Source: Methylorubrum populi
GTDB lineage: Bacteria; Pseudomonadota; Alphaproteobacteria; Rhizobiales; Beijerinckiaceae
DNA length: 64,000 bases
Direction of reading: 5' to 3'
Assembly (NCBI RefSeq): GCF_002355515.1
Contig: NZ_AP014809.1
Location: 2,566,501-2,630,500, forward strand
This document shows, piece by piece, positions 32,242 through 40,910 of this stretch. Under the pieces are notes generated by a model, which saw nothing but the letters and a program-made list of their open reading frames with translations, was not told the DNA's origin and ran no database searches. The translations under genes and the position numbers were made by a program. The number at the start of each line of letters is the position of its first letter. The first letter of the stretch is position 1.

Positions 32242-32547
32242 ATGACAGCAGGCAGGCCGGCCGCGCCGGTGATGGCGGCCCTCATCCTGGGCCTTGCCCT
32301 CGCCACACCCGCGCGCGGCGCGCTCGCGCCCACCTGGCAGCGCCTGCGCGAGTTCCAGAGCGTGCTGGAGGCCGCCGCCAAGGCTCTGGAGGGGCGGCCC
32401 ATCGATGCGATCGAGCGTCTGGATGCCGACCGCTTTCTCGTGCGCGCCGGTCCCTGCCGTTTGGAGGTCCGGATCGTCCCTCGATCGCGCCCGGATCCGG
32501 GCCCGCAACCCTTCACGGCAAAGCCCGGTCTGCCGGATTGTTCGTGA
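32242..32547 (+). CDS. Small exported hypothetical protein, 101 aa
   Basis: The ATG at 32242 begins a signal peptide (APVMAALILGLALATPARG) followed by about 75 residues with one predicted helix and a beta segment (FLVRAGPCRLEVRIVP), with single cysteines in AGPCRLE and at the C-terminal CS. GC3 bias supports coding. It follows the GST gene by 55 bases. No family recognised. Confidence 0.6.
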   Translation: MTAGRPAAPVMAALILGLALATPARGALAPTWQRLREFQSVLEAAAKALEGRPIDAIERLDADRFLVRAGPCRLEVRIVPRSRPDPGPQPFTAKPGLPDCS

Positions 32548-32728
32548 GCCGGGGACGGCGCCCACCGCACGTCTCCCTCTCTCGGATCGGCCGGTCCTCT
32601 TTCCCTTAATCGCCCGCGGCGGCCGACCCTTCCCTCGCCGAGGCACCGGCGCTTGCTTCGCCTTATCCTCGTTCCATTTCGCCGGGGCGGCTCATGTCAG
32701 GCGTCGCCTCACTCCCGGAGTGGAATGG

Positions 32729-33721
32729 ATGTTGGTCTCCCGATACGGACGTGCCCTGGCTGCGGGCGTCGCGCTGGTTCTCGTCAGCGGTCTGCCGGCC
32801 GCGGCGCAGGACAGCTCGACGGCCGAGCAGACCATCGACATCATGAACACCCTGTTCGGCAAGCATCCCGGCAAGCGCGCCAACCACGCCAAGGGTCTCG
32901 TCGCCGAGGGTAGCTTCACTCCGTCCGCCGATGCGGCGAAGATCAGCAAGGCCTCTCTGTTCGCCGGGCCGGCGGTGCCGGTGACGATCCGCTTCTCGGA
33001 TGCGACAGGCGTTCCGACGATCCCGGACGGGTCCGCCAACGCCAATCCTCACGGCATGGCGCTCAAGTTCAGGCTCGGCGACGGCTCCGACATGGACGTC
33101 GTCCTGAACGCGCTCGCCTTCTTCCCCGTCGCCACGGGCGAAGAGTTCCGCGACCTGCTGAAGGCGGTCTCCGAGAGCGGGCCGGACGCGAAGAAGCCGA
33201 CCGCGCTGGAGCGCTTCATCGCCGCGCATCCCGCCGCCGCCACGGCCGGCGCGACGGCCAAGACCCCGTCGAGCCTCGCCCGACAGACCTATCACGGAGT
33301 CAATGCCTTCATCTTCGTGGACAAGGACGGCAAGCGGCAGCCGTTCCGCTTCCGGGTCGTCCCGGTTGAGGGCCAGGAGATCCTGCCCGACGAGGAGGCG
33401 GCCAAGCGGGAGCCGAACTACCTCATGGACGAGATCGGTCCGCGCGTTGCCCGAGAGCCCGCGAAGTTCCGGGTGCTGGCGCAGCTCGCCGAGGCGGGCG
33501 ACCCGACCAACGATGCCACCAAGCCCTGGCCGGACAGCCGCAAGACGCTCGATCTCGGCACCCTGACGGTCAGCAAGGTCGTGCCGGACAGCGCCGAGGC
33601 CGAGAAGGCGCTGCTGTTCATGCCGAACGCGCTCACCGACGGCATCGAGGTCTCGGACGATCCGCTCATCGACGCTCGCGTGCAGGCCTACGCGGTGTCG
33701 TTCAGCCGCCGCGCGCAGTGA
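32729..33721 (+). CDS. Exported catalase-family (SrpA-like) heme peroxidase
   Basis: A 330-residue small catalase-fold protein with a signal peptide (GVALVLVSGLPAAAQ, cleaved near residue 26). The distal histidine is in ANHAKGLVAEGSF, the heme-pocket stretch VTIRFSDATGVP and NPHGMALKF are family signatures, and the C-terminal RVQAYAVSF carries the RxxxY proximal tyrosine ligand. These proteins decompose peroxides or use them to oxidise organics in the periplasm, with low catalase turnover. The ATG at 32729 is nearest the signal peptide. It appears monocistronic. Confidence 0.9.
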   Translation: MLVSRYGRALAAGVALVLVSGLPAAAQDSSTAEQTIDIMNTLFGKHPGKRANHAKGLVAEGSFTPSADAAKISKASLFAGPAVPVTIRFSDATGVPTIPDGSANANPHGMALKFRLGDGSDMDVVLNALAFFPVATGEEFRDLLKAVSESGPDAKKPTALERFIAAHPAAATAGATAKTPSSLARQTYHGVNAFIFVDKDGKRQPFRFRVVPVEGQEILPDEEAAKREPNYLMDEIGPRVAREPAKFRVLAQLAEAGDPTNDATKPWPDSRKTLDLGTLTVSKVVPDSAEAEKALLFMPNALTDGIEVSDDPLIDARVQAYAVSFSRRAQ

Positions 33722-33749
33722 GCGGTCGGCGGCGCCGGGATGGCTCGGC

Positions 33750-34010
33750 CTAGCGGGCGGTTCCGGCCGCCGGCGCCGGGGAGCCGGCGGGTCGAGGCGC
33801 GTCCGAGCCACCGGTGCGGGCCCCGTCCTTCGTGGCGCCCGAGCCGGTCAAGCCCCCCGCGCCGACGCTGTCCGCGGATCGGCCGGCCTCGTTCCGGTTA
33901 TGCGCCGGCGACTTGGCGGCTCCCTTATTCTCGGCCGCTCCGACGCTCCCGGCGAGGCAGGTGAGGAGCGCGGCACCGAGGAGAACGGCGCGTCCGGAGT
34001 CTTTCGTCAT
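33750..34010 (-). CDS. Small exported low-complexity protein, 86 aa
   Basis: The product has a clear signal peptide (AVLLGAALLTCLAGSVGAAENK) followed by about 60 residues rich in Gly, Ala, Ser, Asn and basic residues, likely disordered. It is convergent with the catalase-like gene. The signal peptide is the main support; no family recognised. Confidence 0.5.
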   Translation of the reverse strand: MTKDSGRAVLLGAALLTCLAGSVGAAENKGAAKSPAHNRNEAGRSADSVGAGGLTGSGATKDGARTGGSDAPRPAGSPAPAAGTAR

Positions 34011-34172
34011 GCGTTCGCTCCCGCGTGCGGCAGGTCGTCGATGTCCTCGGTGACAAGCGGCAGGCGCCCGGCCGTGTTCCTCGGAACGGGGCGGGTGTGC
34101 GCGGGCGAAGCGCCGGAGACGTAGTCTCGCCCGGCAGGTGGAGCGAGAGGATCGGGATGCCCCCTTGCGCCC

Positions 34173-34778
34173 TCAGCCGCCTTTCGGCCGGCGCAGCTCG
34201 AAGCGGTTTTCGGGCTCGGTGGTGAAGTAGTCGAAGTAGCCGGCGCGCAGAATCGGGCGCATGGCGCCGGTATCGACACGGCCGCCCCTGACGAAACGGT
34301 CGTCGACGTAGATCGAGACCACCTGTCCGATCACCATGAAGTTTGCCGGCTCACCCCCGCCGAGGGGCACCAGCGGCACGGTCTGGAGCCACTTGCACTC
34401 GATCGCCGCGGGCGATTCCGCGACGCGGGGCGGGCGCACGCGGCGCGACGGCGCGGGGGTCAGACCGGCGAAGCCGAACTCGCTCTCGCCCCGTGGCAGC
34501 GGCGCCGAGGTGGCGTTGACCGCCTCGCGCAGGTCGAAGGTGGCGAGGCTGCAGACGAACTCGCCGCCCTCTTCCGCGAAGGTCATCGCGTCCTTGCGGC
34601 CGGAGGAGGAGAACATCACCATGTCGGGCTCGCCGCCGACCGCGTTGAAGAACGAGTAGGGCGAAAGGTTCACCCGGCCCGCCCGGTCCATGGCGCTGAT
34701 CCAGCCGATCGGGCGCGGGGCGACGATGGCTTTCAGCGGGTTGTGCGGCAGGCTGGGATTGTCGGCCTCGTAATGCAT
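34173..34778 (-). CDS. Flavin reductase family protein (FMN-binding split barrel)
   Basis: A 201-residue FMN-binding split-barrel protein. The family signature is the N-terminal PLKAIVAPRPIGWISAMDRAG, followed by NLSPYSFFNAVGGEPDMVMFSS and the later GQVVSIYVDD. Members reduce flavin with NAD(P)H or act as flavin-dependent oxidoreductases. The ATG at 34778 lies only 10 bases after the nitroreductase stop, so the pair is probably one operon (nitroreductase first). Together they might supply reduced FMN to a common reaction; this is inference. Confidence 0.87.
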   Translation of the reverse strand: MHYEADNPSLPHNPLKAIVAPRPIGWISAMDRAGRVNLSPYSFFNAVGGEPDMVMFSSSGRKDAMTFAEEGGEFVCSLATFDLREAVNATSAPLPRGESEFGFAGLTPAPSRRVRPPRVAESPAAIECKWLQTVPLVPLGGGEPANFMVIGQVVSIYVDDRFVRGGRVDTGAMRPILRAGYFDYFTTEPENRFELRRPKGG

Positions 34779-34788
34779 CGGGCGTTCC

Positions 34789-35388
34789 TCAAAGCCGCGT
34801 GACGATCTGCGCGAGGTCCGGCCGCGGCCGGTCGGAGGGGACCTCCTTCGCCCGGCCGATATGGATGAACCCGGCGATCCGCTCGGCCGGGTCGAGGCCG
34901 AGGGCGTCGAGGACGCGGCGGTCGTAGGCGAACCACTCGGTGAGCCAAGAGGTGGCGTAGCCCGCCGCATTGGCCGCCACCACGAGGTTCATGCAGACGG
35001 CGCCCGCCGAGAGCACCTGCTCCCATTCCGGGATTTTCACGTGCGGCCCGGCGCGGGAGACCACCGCGACCACCACCGGCGCGTGGGTGAGCCGCTGCCG
35101 TTCCTGGGCCCGCCGCTTCTCGTCGGCCTCGGGGAAGTTGGCGAGAAAGGTCCGTTCGATGATCGCGCCCACGCGCTCGCGCGCCTCGCCCGCGATCACG
35201 AGGAAGCGCCACGGAGCGAGCTTGCCGTGGTCGGGCACCCGCGCGGCGATCCCGAGCCAGCGGTCGAGTTCCTCCGCCGTGGGGCCGGGCGCATCGAGCA
35301 ACATCGGCGGCACCGAGCGGCGGCTGCGCAGCAGGTCGAGGGTGCTGACGGGGGCGCGATCCTGGGCGGCGTCTCGCATCTCGGTCAT
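34789..35388 (-). CDS. Nitroreductase family protein
   Basis: A 199-residue FMN-dependent oxidoreductase. The motif LRSRRSVPPMLLDAPGP and the arginine/FMN site ARVPDHGKLAPWRFLVI resemble the YdjA subgroup, with the C-terminal IAGFIHIGRAKEVPSDRPRP typical for FMN phosphate binding. It starts at ATG 35388 after rejecting a 27-residue upstream extension. It is divergent from the exported repeat protein and directly upstream of the flavin reductase gene. Confidence 0.88.
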   Translation of the reverse strand: MTEMRDAAQDRAPVSTLDLLRSRRSVPPMLLDAPGPTAEELDRWLGIAARVPDHGKLAPWRFLVIAGEARERVGAIIERTFLANFPEADEKRRAQERQRLTHAPVVVAVVSRAGPHVKIPEWEQVLSAGAVCMNLVVAANAAGYATSWLTEWFAYDRRVLDALGLDPAERIAGFIHIGRAKEVPSDRPRPDLAQIVTRL

Positions 35389-35538
35389 GGACAATCCGCG
35401 TGGAGGGGCTGAAGGATGGGTGAGGCTCGGAACACGGCGCCGGGCCATACGACGCCATGCCGCCGCCACGGTCGGGTTTCAAGAGCGCGGGGACGCTTGA
35501 GATGGCGTCCGGCGAGACGGGCGGAAGGATCGAGGACG

Positions 35539-36459
35539 ATGGGACGCGGGTGCGCGGGCGGCAAGACCTTCGCTTCGGTCGGCTTCCTGGCCGTCCTCCT
35601 CACGGTCGCGCCCGCCGCCGCGCAGGCGCCGAGGCCGTTCGGGCCGGGTCTGCCCTCACCGGGCGTGACCGGGCCGATGCTGCCCCCGCCAGCGGTGGAG
35701 GGCGAGGCGGATCTGTCGCTCTCGGCGGTCTTCGCCGGTTCGAACGGGCCGGTCCGCTCGGGCCTGACCTGGCGCATCTACGGCGAGAGCGGTGACGGTG
35801 CCCGCCCGGCGATCGTCGCCCGCTCGAACGATCCCGCCCCGACCTTCAGGCTCGCCGCCGGCGCCTACGTCGCCACCGTCACCTACGGCTATGCCAGCGC
35901 CTCGAAGCGCATCACCATGACCGGCACCGCCAACGCGGATCAGCTCCGCGTGGCCGCGGGCGCGCTCAAGCTGTCGGGAGCGGTCGGCGATCAGAGAATT
36001 CCGGGCAATCAGCTCAGCTTCTCGGTCTACGTGCCGATCGGGACGAACTCGGAAGGGCGCCTCGTCCGCAGCGGCATCAAGGCCGGGGAGATCGTGCGCC
36101 TGCCGGAGGGCACCTACCACGTCGTATCGAGCTACGGTGATTCGAACGCGATCCAGCGCGCCGACCTCCGGGTCGAGAACGGCAAGGTCACCGACGCGAC
36201 CATGAACCACCGCGCCGCCACCGTGACCCTGAAGCTCGTGGCCACCCCCGGCTCGGAGGCCTTCGCCGGCACGGCCTTCAGCGTGCTGACGCCGGGCGGC
36301 GATACGATCCGCGAGGCGATCGGTGCCTTCCCCTCGGTGACGCTGGCGGAGGGCGACTACGTCCTTATCGCGCGCCACGACGGGCAGGTCTTCACGCGCG
36401 AGTTCAAGGTGGAGAGCGGCATGGACCGCGACATCGAAGTCGTGGCCAAAGGAAGCTGA
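35539..36459 (+). CDS. Exported protein with three beta-sandwich-like repeats
   Basis: A 306-residue exported protein (signal FASVGFLAVLLTVAPAAAQA). Three repeats of about 85 residues each share the pattern (W/F)xVYxP..., then a (R/V)LxxGxY(H/V)Vxx(Y/H)G box, then an xFKVExG strand: FRLAAGAYVATVTYG, VRLPEGTYHVVSSYG and VTLAEGDYVLIARHDG. This resembles carboxypeptidase-regulatory-like/immunoglobulin-type folds used in envelope carrier or binding proteins. The ATG at 35539 follows CGAGGACG. The next gene starts 28 bases downstream. Function unknown. Confidence 0.75.
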   Translation: MGRGCAGGKTFASVGFLAVLLTVAPAAAQAPRPFGPGLPSPGVTGPMLPPPAVEGEADLSLSAVFAGSNGPVRSGLTWRIYGESGDGARPAIVARSNDPAPTFRLAAGAYVATVTYGYASASKRITMTGTANADQLRVAAGALKLSGAVGDQRIPGNQLSFSVYVPIGTNSEGRLVRSGIKAGEIVRLPEGTYHVVSSYGDSNAIQRADLRVENGKVTDATMNHRAATVTLKLVATPGSEAFAGTAFSVLTPGGDTIREAIGAFPSVTLAEGDYVLIARHDGQVFTREFKVESGMDRDIEVVAKGS

Positions 36460-36487
36460 CCAGAAGCGGATCGAGAAAGTCTCAGCG

Positions 36488-36880
36488 ATGCGCCTGCCCC
36501 AGACCGCCCTCGCGGCCCTCCTGATCCTGTGCGGCGCGGCCGCAGCGGGGGCTCAGACCGTCGTGGACGGCTCGGATGCGGGCGTCGAGGCCGAAGCGGC
36601 GCGCAGCGCGTTGAGCCTGATCGCGCAGCAGATGCGCGATCCGGAAGCCAGGGTCGCCGACCTGCGGATCGGCCGGGCCGGGTCGCTGTGCGGAACCGTC
36701 GATGTCCGGAACCGCATGGGCGCCTATACCGGCCCCCGGCCGTTCGTCGCCGACATCTCCGAGAAATTTCTCGGGCGGCTGCCCGAGGGGCCGGAACTGC
36801 GCAGCCCGGGTTCGATGGCCGCGTTCCGTGCCATGGAGCGGGCAAAGGCGCTGTTCGAAGCGAACTGCACCGCGGGCTGA
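36488..36880 (+). CDS. Small exported hypothetical protein, 130 aa
   Basis: It has a signal peptide (TALAALLILCGAAAAGAQ), then a mixed helical/beta domain with LSLIAQQMRDPEARVADLRIG and LCGTVDVRNRMGAYTGPRPFVAD, and two cysteines outside the signal peptide. The pattern CGxVNxKNxxGxYxGxxPF is seen in several short exported alphaproteobacterial proteins of unknown role. It follows the three-repeat protein by 28 bases. Confidence 0.65.
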   Translation: MRLPQTALAALLILCGAAAAGAQTVVDGSDAGVEAEAARSALSLIAQQMRDPEARVADLRIGRAGSLCGTVDVRNRMGAYTGPRPFVADISEKFLGRLPEGPELRSPGSMAAFRAMERAKALFEANCTAG

Positions 36881-36886
36881 GCGGCC

Positions 36887-37018
36887 TCAGGCGAACGGCA
36901 CGATCAGCGGCAGGGCGAGCGCGGCCCCGGCCGCCAGGACGATGGCGTCGCGCAAGCGCCGGCCGATCCAGGCACGGGCGCCGGGACGGCGCGCGCGGGT
37001 GTCTTCTGAAAGCGTCAT
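36887..37018 (-). CDS. Very small membrane protein, 43 aa
   Basis: The ATG at 37018 gives a 43-residue peptide: a basic head (RRPGARAWIGRRLRD) and one hydrophobic helix (AIVLAAGAALALPLIVPFA). A ribosome site is weak (GGGAGACAGACC). It is divergent from the MocR regulator, sharing a 125-base intergenic region with candidate MocR sites, which is the main argument that it is real and regulated. Confidence 0.45.
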   Translation of the reverse strand: MTLSEDTRARRPGARAWIGRRLRDAIVLAAGAALALPLIVPFA

Positions 37019-37075
37019 GGTCTGTCTCCCATCTGACGGTCGCCCCGATATGCCGGCGGCGCCGCTTCCCCGACA

Positions 37076-37131
37076 GGGACAGTTGCAGTACGATTTCATC
37101 GAACTGTCCGGGACAAGCGTCGGTACAGTTC
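37076..37131. promoter_or_regulatory. Candidate MocR operator: three ACAGTT-type sites
   Basis: Three copies of an ACAGTT core lie in the divergent promoter region: GGGACAGTT (37076-37084), its inverted form AACTGTCC (37102-37109) and GTACAGTTC (37123-37131). MocR/GntR regulators usually bind repeated half-sites beside their own gene. The last site lies right against the ribosome site of the regulator. Confidence 0.5.
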
Positions 37132-37143
37132 GGAGGAACAGTC

Positions 37144-38538
37144 ATGACGGTGACGGTCGCGGAGCCGGCCCTCTCGCGAGTCGAGATGGTGATGCGTGCC
37201 ATCGAGGCACGGATCGAAGGACGCGCGCTCGGTCCCGGCGCCCGGCTGCCCTCGGTCAGAGGCCTCGCCGACAGCATGCAGGTCTCGAAGTCGACCGTGG
37301 TCGAGGCCTATGACCGGCTGGCGGCGCGCGGCGCCATCGTCTCGCGGCCGGGTTCCGGCTTCTTCGTCTCCACCCGCCCGGAGCCGCTCCGCCTCACCGC
37401 GATCGGGCCGCGGCTCGACCGGGCGGTCGATCCGGTCTGGATCACCCGGCAATCGCTGGAGGCGCGGCCGGATTCATTGAGGCCCGGCTGCGGCTGGCTC
37501 CCGCCGGATTGGCTGCCGGAGATGGAGCTGCGCCGGGCCCTGCGCCAGGTCGCCCGCCAGAGCGCGGCCGTGATGTTCTACGACACGCCGCAGGGCCACG
37601 CGCCCCTGCGCCAGCAGCTGGCATTGCGGCTGACGGAGCGGGGCATCCGTGCCCATCCCGACCAGCTCGTGCTGACCGATTCGGTCACCCACGCCCTCGA
37701 CCTGATCATCCGTTTCCTCGCCGAGCCCGGCGACACGGTGCTGCTCGATGACCCCTGCTACTTCTCGTTCCAGGCGCTCGCCCGGGCCCATCGCCTGCAC
37801 ATGGTCGGCGTGCCGTTCGGGCCGGAAGGGCCGGATCTCGCCGCCTTCGAGCAGGCGCTGATCGAGCACCGCCCGCGCTTCTACATCACCAATTCCGGCC
37901 TCCAGAACCCGACCGGCGCGTCCTTGAGTCCGGTCGCCGTCCACCGCATCCTGCGGCTTGCCGAGATGCACGGCACGCTCATCGTCGAGGACGACGCCTA
38001 CGCCGATTTCGAGGCGGAGCCGGGGCCTCGCCTCGCCGGCTTCGACGGGCTCGACCGCGTGATCCATGTCGGCGGCTTCTCGAAGACGATCTCGACCGGC
38101 GCCCGCCTCGGCACGATTGCGATCCGCGACGACTGGGTCGAGCGCCTCGTCGATCTCAAGCTCGCGGTGTCCTTGAGCGACAACCATCTCACCGCGGCGA
38201 CCCTCCACCGCTTCCTCGCCGAGGGCAGCTACCGCCACCACGTCGATGCCATGCGCACACGGCTGGCGGAGGCCCGCGGCACGGTGGTTCGGCGGCTGGC
38301 CGAGGTCGGCGTCGCCGTGCCGTTCGTGCCGCAGGCGGGCATGTTCCTGTGGGGGCGCCTGCCGGACGGGCTCGACGCGACGGAGGTGTCCCGCCGGGCC
38401 CTCGCCCGCGGTGTGGTGCTGGCGCCGGGCAACGTCTTCTCGCTCAGCCAGGGCGCTGCCGACGCCATGCGCTTCAACGTGGCGCAATGCGCCGACCCGC
38501 GGGTGTTTTCGGAACTGGCGCGGGCGATGGGAGTGTAG
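37144..38538 (+). CDS. MocR-family regulator (GntR helix-turn-helix fused to aminotransferase fold)
   Basis: A 464-residue fusion. Residues about 12-78 form a GntR winged helix (LPSVRGLADSMQVSKSTVVEAYDRLAARGAIVSRPGSGFFV). From about 110 on it is a fold-type-I aminotransferase with the PLP-lysine K314 in HVGGFSKTISTGAR. Conserved YDTPQGHAPLR, TNSGLQNPTG and VEDDAYADFE are present, so PLP can bind. Such proteins use PLP or an amino-acid adduct as the ligand to control nearby genes (pyridoxine, GABA, taurine and others). GGAGGAACAGTC gives a strong ribosome site. Target and ligand unknown; the best targets are itself and the divergent 43-residue membrane peptide. Confidence 0.9.
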   Translation: MTVTVAEPALSRVEMVMRAIEARIEGRALGPGARLPSVRGLADSMQVSKSTVVEAYDRLAARGAIVSRPGSGFFVSTRPEPLRLTAIGPRLDRAVDPVWITRQSLEARPDSLRPGCGWLPPDWLPEMELRRALRQVARQSAAVMFYDTPQGHAPLRQQLALRLTERGIRAHPDQLVLTDSVTHALDLIIRFLAEPGDTVLLDDPCYFSFQALARAHRLHMVGVPFGPEGPDLAAFEQALIEHRPRFYITNSGLQNPTGASLSPVAVHRILRLAEMHGTLIVEDDAYADFEAEPGPRLAGFDGLDRVIHVGGFSKTISTGARLGTIAIRDDWVERLVDLKLAVSLSDNHLTAATLHRFLAEGSYRHHVDAMRTRLAEARGTVVRRLAEVGVAVPFVPQAGMFLWGRLPDGLDATEVSRRALARGVVLAPGNVFSLSQGAADAMRFNVAQCADPRVFSELARAMGV

Positions 38539-38608
38539 AGGTTCCACCTGCAAGCCGGGCCTTAAGCTTTTGCGCGTATCCGAGGACGCGCAGAGTTTGG
38601 GGTAGGCG

Positions 38609-40909
38609 ATGGCGTTCGTCGGGACATCTCGGGAGCGGGGGCAGGACGGTTCGTCCTTCTCTCCGGCGGTACGCATCGCCGGCCGTATCGGTCTCGTCGG
38701 CCTGTTTTCCGGAACGCTTGGCCTCGCGGCCATGCTTCTGTTCAGCCTGCAGCCGATGTTCACCAAACGTGTCTTGCCGATCCTCGGCGGCTCGCCCGCC
38801 GTATGGTCGGTGGCGATGGTGGTGTTCCAGGCCTTGCTGCTGGCCGGTTACGCCTACGCGCACGCGTTGACACGCTGGCTTCGACCGCAGGCCGCGCTGG
38901 TCACGCACATTCTCGTGCTGCTGACCGGCTTCCTCTTCTTGCCGGTCGCCGTGGCCAAGGGGTTCGGGGCACCTCCGGCGGAGGGCGAAGCGCTCTGGCT
39001 CATCGGCCTGTTCCTCGCCTCGATCGGCCTGCCGTTCTTTGCGCTGTCCGCAAGCGCCCCTCTTCTCCAAGCATGGTTCGCCCGCTCGGGCGACGCGCGC
39101 AGTGCCGACCCGTACTTCCTCTACCGTGCCTCGAATGCAGGCTCCTTCGTCGCGCTCCTGGCCTATCCGGCTGTGGTCGAGCCGCTCCTCGGCCTCGACG
39201 CGCAGGCTCGATTTTGGTCGCTGGGTTACGCCCTGCTGACCTGCGCCGTGCTGGCCTGCGGCCTGCGCTTGCACAACGGGCCGCGCGCGGCGGCGACCGC
39301 CGAGGAGCGGAGTACCGAACACCCGAGCGTGGGTCGCCGACTCGCCTGGATCGGTCTTTCGGCGGTGCCGTCCGGCCTCTTGGTCGCGGCAACCGCCCAT
39401 ATCTCGACGGATGTCGCGGCGATCCCACTGATCTGGGTCGTTCCGCTCGCGCTCTACCTTGCGAGCTTCATCATCGCATTCCGGCCCTCACGCCCGGAGC
39501 GCGCTTGGCCGGGCTTGGTGCTCGGTGGGCTGCAGATCGCGGGGACGGCCTTCGCTTTCGGCGTGATGTTCATCGGGCCGACGTCGTTTCTGCTCGATCT
39601 CGGCGTGACGCTCGGCCTGCTCCTCGTCAATGCTCTGATCGCCCATGGTGCCGTCTACACCTTGCGCCCCTCCGCGGCCCGGCTCACCGAATTCTATCTC
39701 TGTACCTCTCTGGGCGGCGTCATCGGCGGCATCTTCGCTGCGCTTGTAGCGCCGCACCTGTTCTCCGGCGTCTACGAGTATCCGCTCCTCCTCGCCGCTG
39801 CCATGCTCTGTCGGCCCGCCGTCGTGGCCGGCAACCTCCAGGTGGTGGCTGGAGGAGTAATCCGCACCGTCGCGGCCGTCATCGGTGCCGTCCTCGCGGC
39901 CGTGATGGCCACCATGGCGGCGGGCGCTTCGCTCGGAGCGGGCGTGCTGCTGATCGGCCTTCTGCTCTGCTTCGCGACGACGTGGCGCAAGCCGATCCGG
40001 TTCGCGCTGATGGCGAGCGCCGTCGGTATCCTGGCCGTCCTGATCCAGATCACGGTCTCACCCGACGGCGGTGAGTACCGCAGCTTCTTCGGCCTCCACC
40101 GGCTCCAAACCACGCAGGACGGACGCTACCGCCTCCTCGCACACGGCACCACCATCCACGGCGCCATGCGCCTGCACGAGGACGACGGCAGGCCGAGCCT
40201 CGGACGCCCTGTTCCAGCCACCTACTACGCCCCCGGCGGGCCGCTCTCGGATGTGTTCGAGATCAGCCGCCGGGTGAACGGAGTGGTCCCGGCGGTTTCC
40301 GTGGTCGGGCTTGGAGCCGGCAGCCTTGCCTGCTATGCGCGCCCCGGCGAGGCCTGGACGTTCTACGAGATCGACCCGGTGGTGATCCGCATTGCCCGGA
40401 ACGCGACGCTCTTCCGGTTCCTGTCCGAATGTGCGCCCGATGCCCGTACGATCCAAGGCGACGCGCGCCTGACCCTCTCCAGCCGGATTGGACAGGCGCG
40501 GATCCTGATCATCGACGCCTTCTCCTCCGATGCGATCCCGGTCCATTTCCTGACCGGTGAGGCGCTCGCCGTGTACCTCGCCCATCTCGACCGACAGGGT
40601 CTGCTCGCACTTCACATCAGCAACCGCCACTTCGATCTGCGGCCGGTTCTGGCACGGCTGGCGGCCGAGCGAGAGCTGACGCTGCTTGCGCGGACGGAAT
40701 CGTCTCAGGGCAAGACGGTTGAGGTCGAGAGGACGACGTCCAGCGCCGTCCTGATGACGCGCGATCCTGCGGCGATACGCGAGGCGCAGGACTTGGGCTG
40801 GAGCGTGGTGACGCCCGACATGTCCCGTCGGCCCTGGAGCGACGACTACGCCAACGCCCTGGAGGCGATGCGCGACCGTTGGCGCGCACCGCTCCCGGCG
40901 ACGCCCTGA
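38609..40909 (+). CDS. Fused MFS/spermidine-synthase-like membrane protein
   Basis: A 766-residue protein. The first 470 residues have about 12 hydrophobic helices (LFSLQPMFTKRVLPILGGSPAVW... to ALMASAVGILAVLIQI). The last 270 form a soluble class I methyltransferase-like domain resembling spermidine synthase: VVGLGAGSLACYARPGEAWTFYEIDP (SAM-type glycine loop and acidic residue), IQGDARLTL, and ILIIDAFSSDAIPVHFLT. This two-module architecture is a known family of uncertain function; polyamine synthesis has not been shown for most members. It is 70 bases after the MocR gene and convergent with thrS (one base apart). Confidence 0.87.
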   Translation: MAFVGTSRERGQDGSSFSPAVRIAGRIGLVGLFSGTLGLAAMLLFSLQPMFTKRVLPILGGSPAVWSVAMVVFQALLLAGYAYAHALTRWLRPQAALVTHILVLLTGFLFLPVAVAKGFGAPPAEGEALWLIGLFLASIGLPFFALSASAPLLQAWFARSGDARSADPYFLYRASNAGSFVALLAYPAVVEPLLGLDAQARFWSLGYALLTCAVLACGLRLHNGPRAAATAEERSTEHPSVGRRLAWIGLSAVPSGLLVAATAHISTDVAAIPLIWVVPLALYLASFIIAFRPSRPERAWPGLVLGGLQIAGTAFAFGVMFIGPTSFLLDLGVTLGLLLVNALIAHGAVYTLRPSAARLTEFYLCTSLGGVIGGIFAALVAPHLFSGVYEYPLLLAAAMLCRPAVVAGNLQVVAGGVIRTVAAVIGAVLAAVMATMAAGASLGAGVLLIGLLLCFATTWRKPIRFALMASAVGILAVLIQITVSPDGGEYRSFFGLHRLQTTQDGRYRLLAHGTTIHGAMRLHEDDGRPSLGRPVPATYYAPGGPLSDVFEISRRVNGVVPAVSVVGLGAGSLACYARPGEAWTFYEIDPVVIRIARNATLFRFLSECAPDARTIQGDARLTLSSRIGQARILIIDAFSSDAIPVHFLTGEALAVYLAHLDRQGLLALHISNRHFDLRPVLARLAAERELTLLARTESSQGKTVEVERTTSSAVLMTRDPAAIREAQDLGWSVVTPDMSRRPWSDDYANALEAMRDRWRAPLPATP

Positions 40910-40910
40910 A

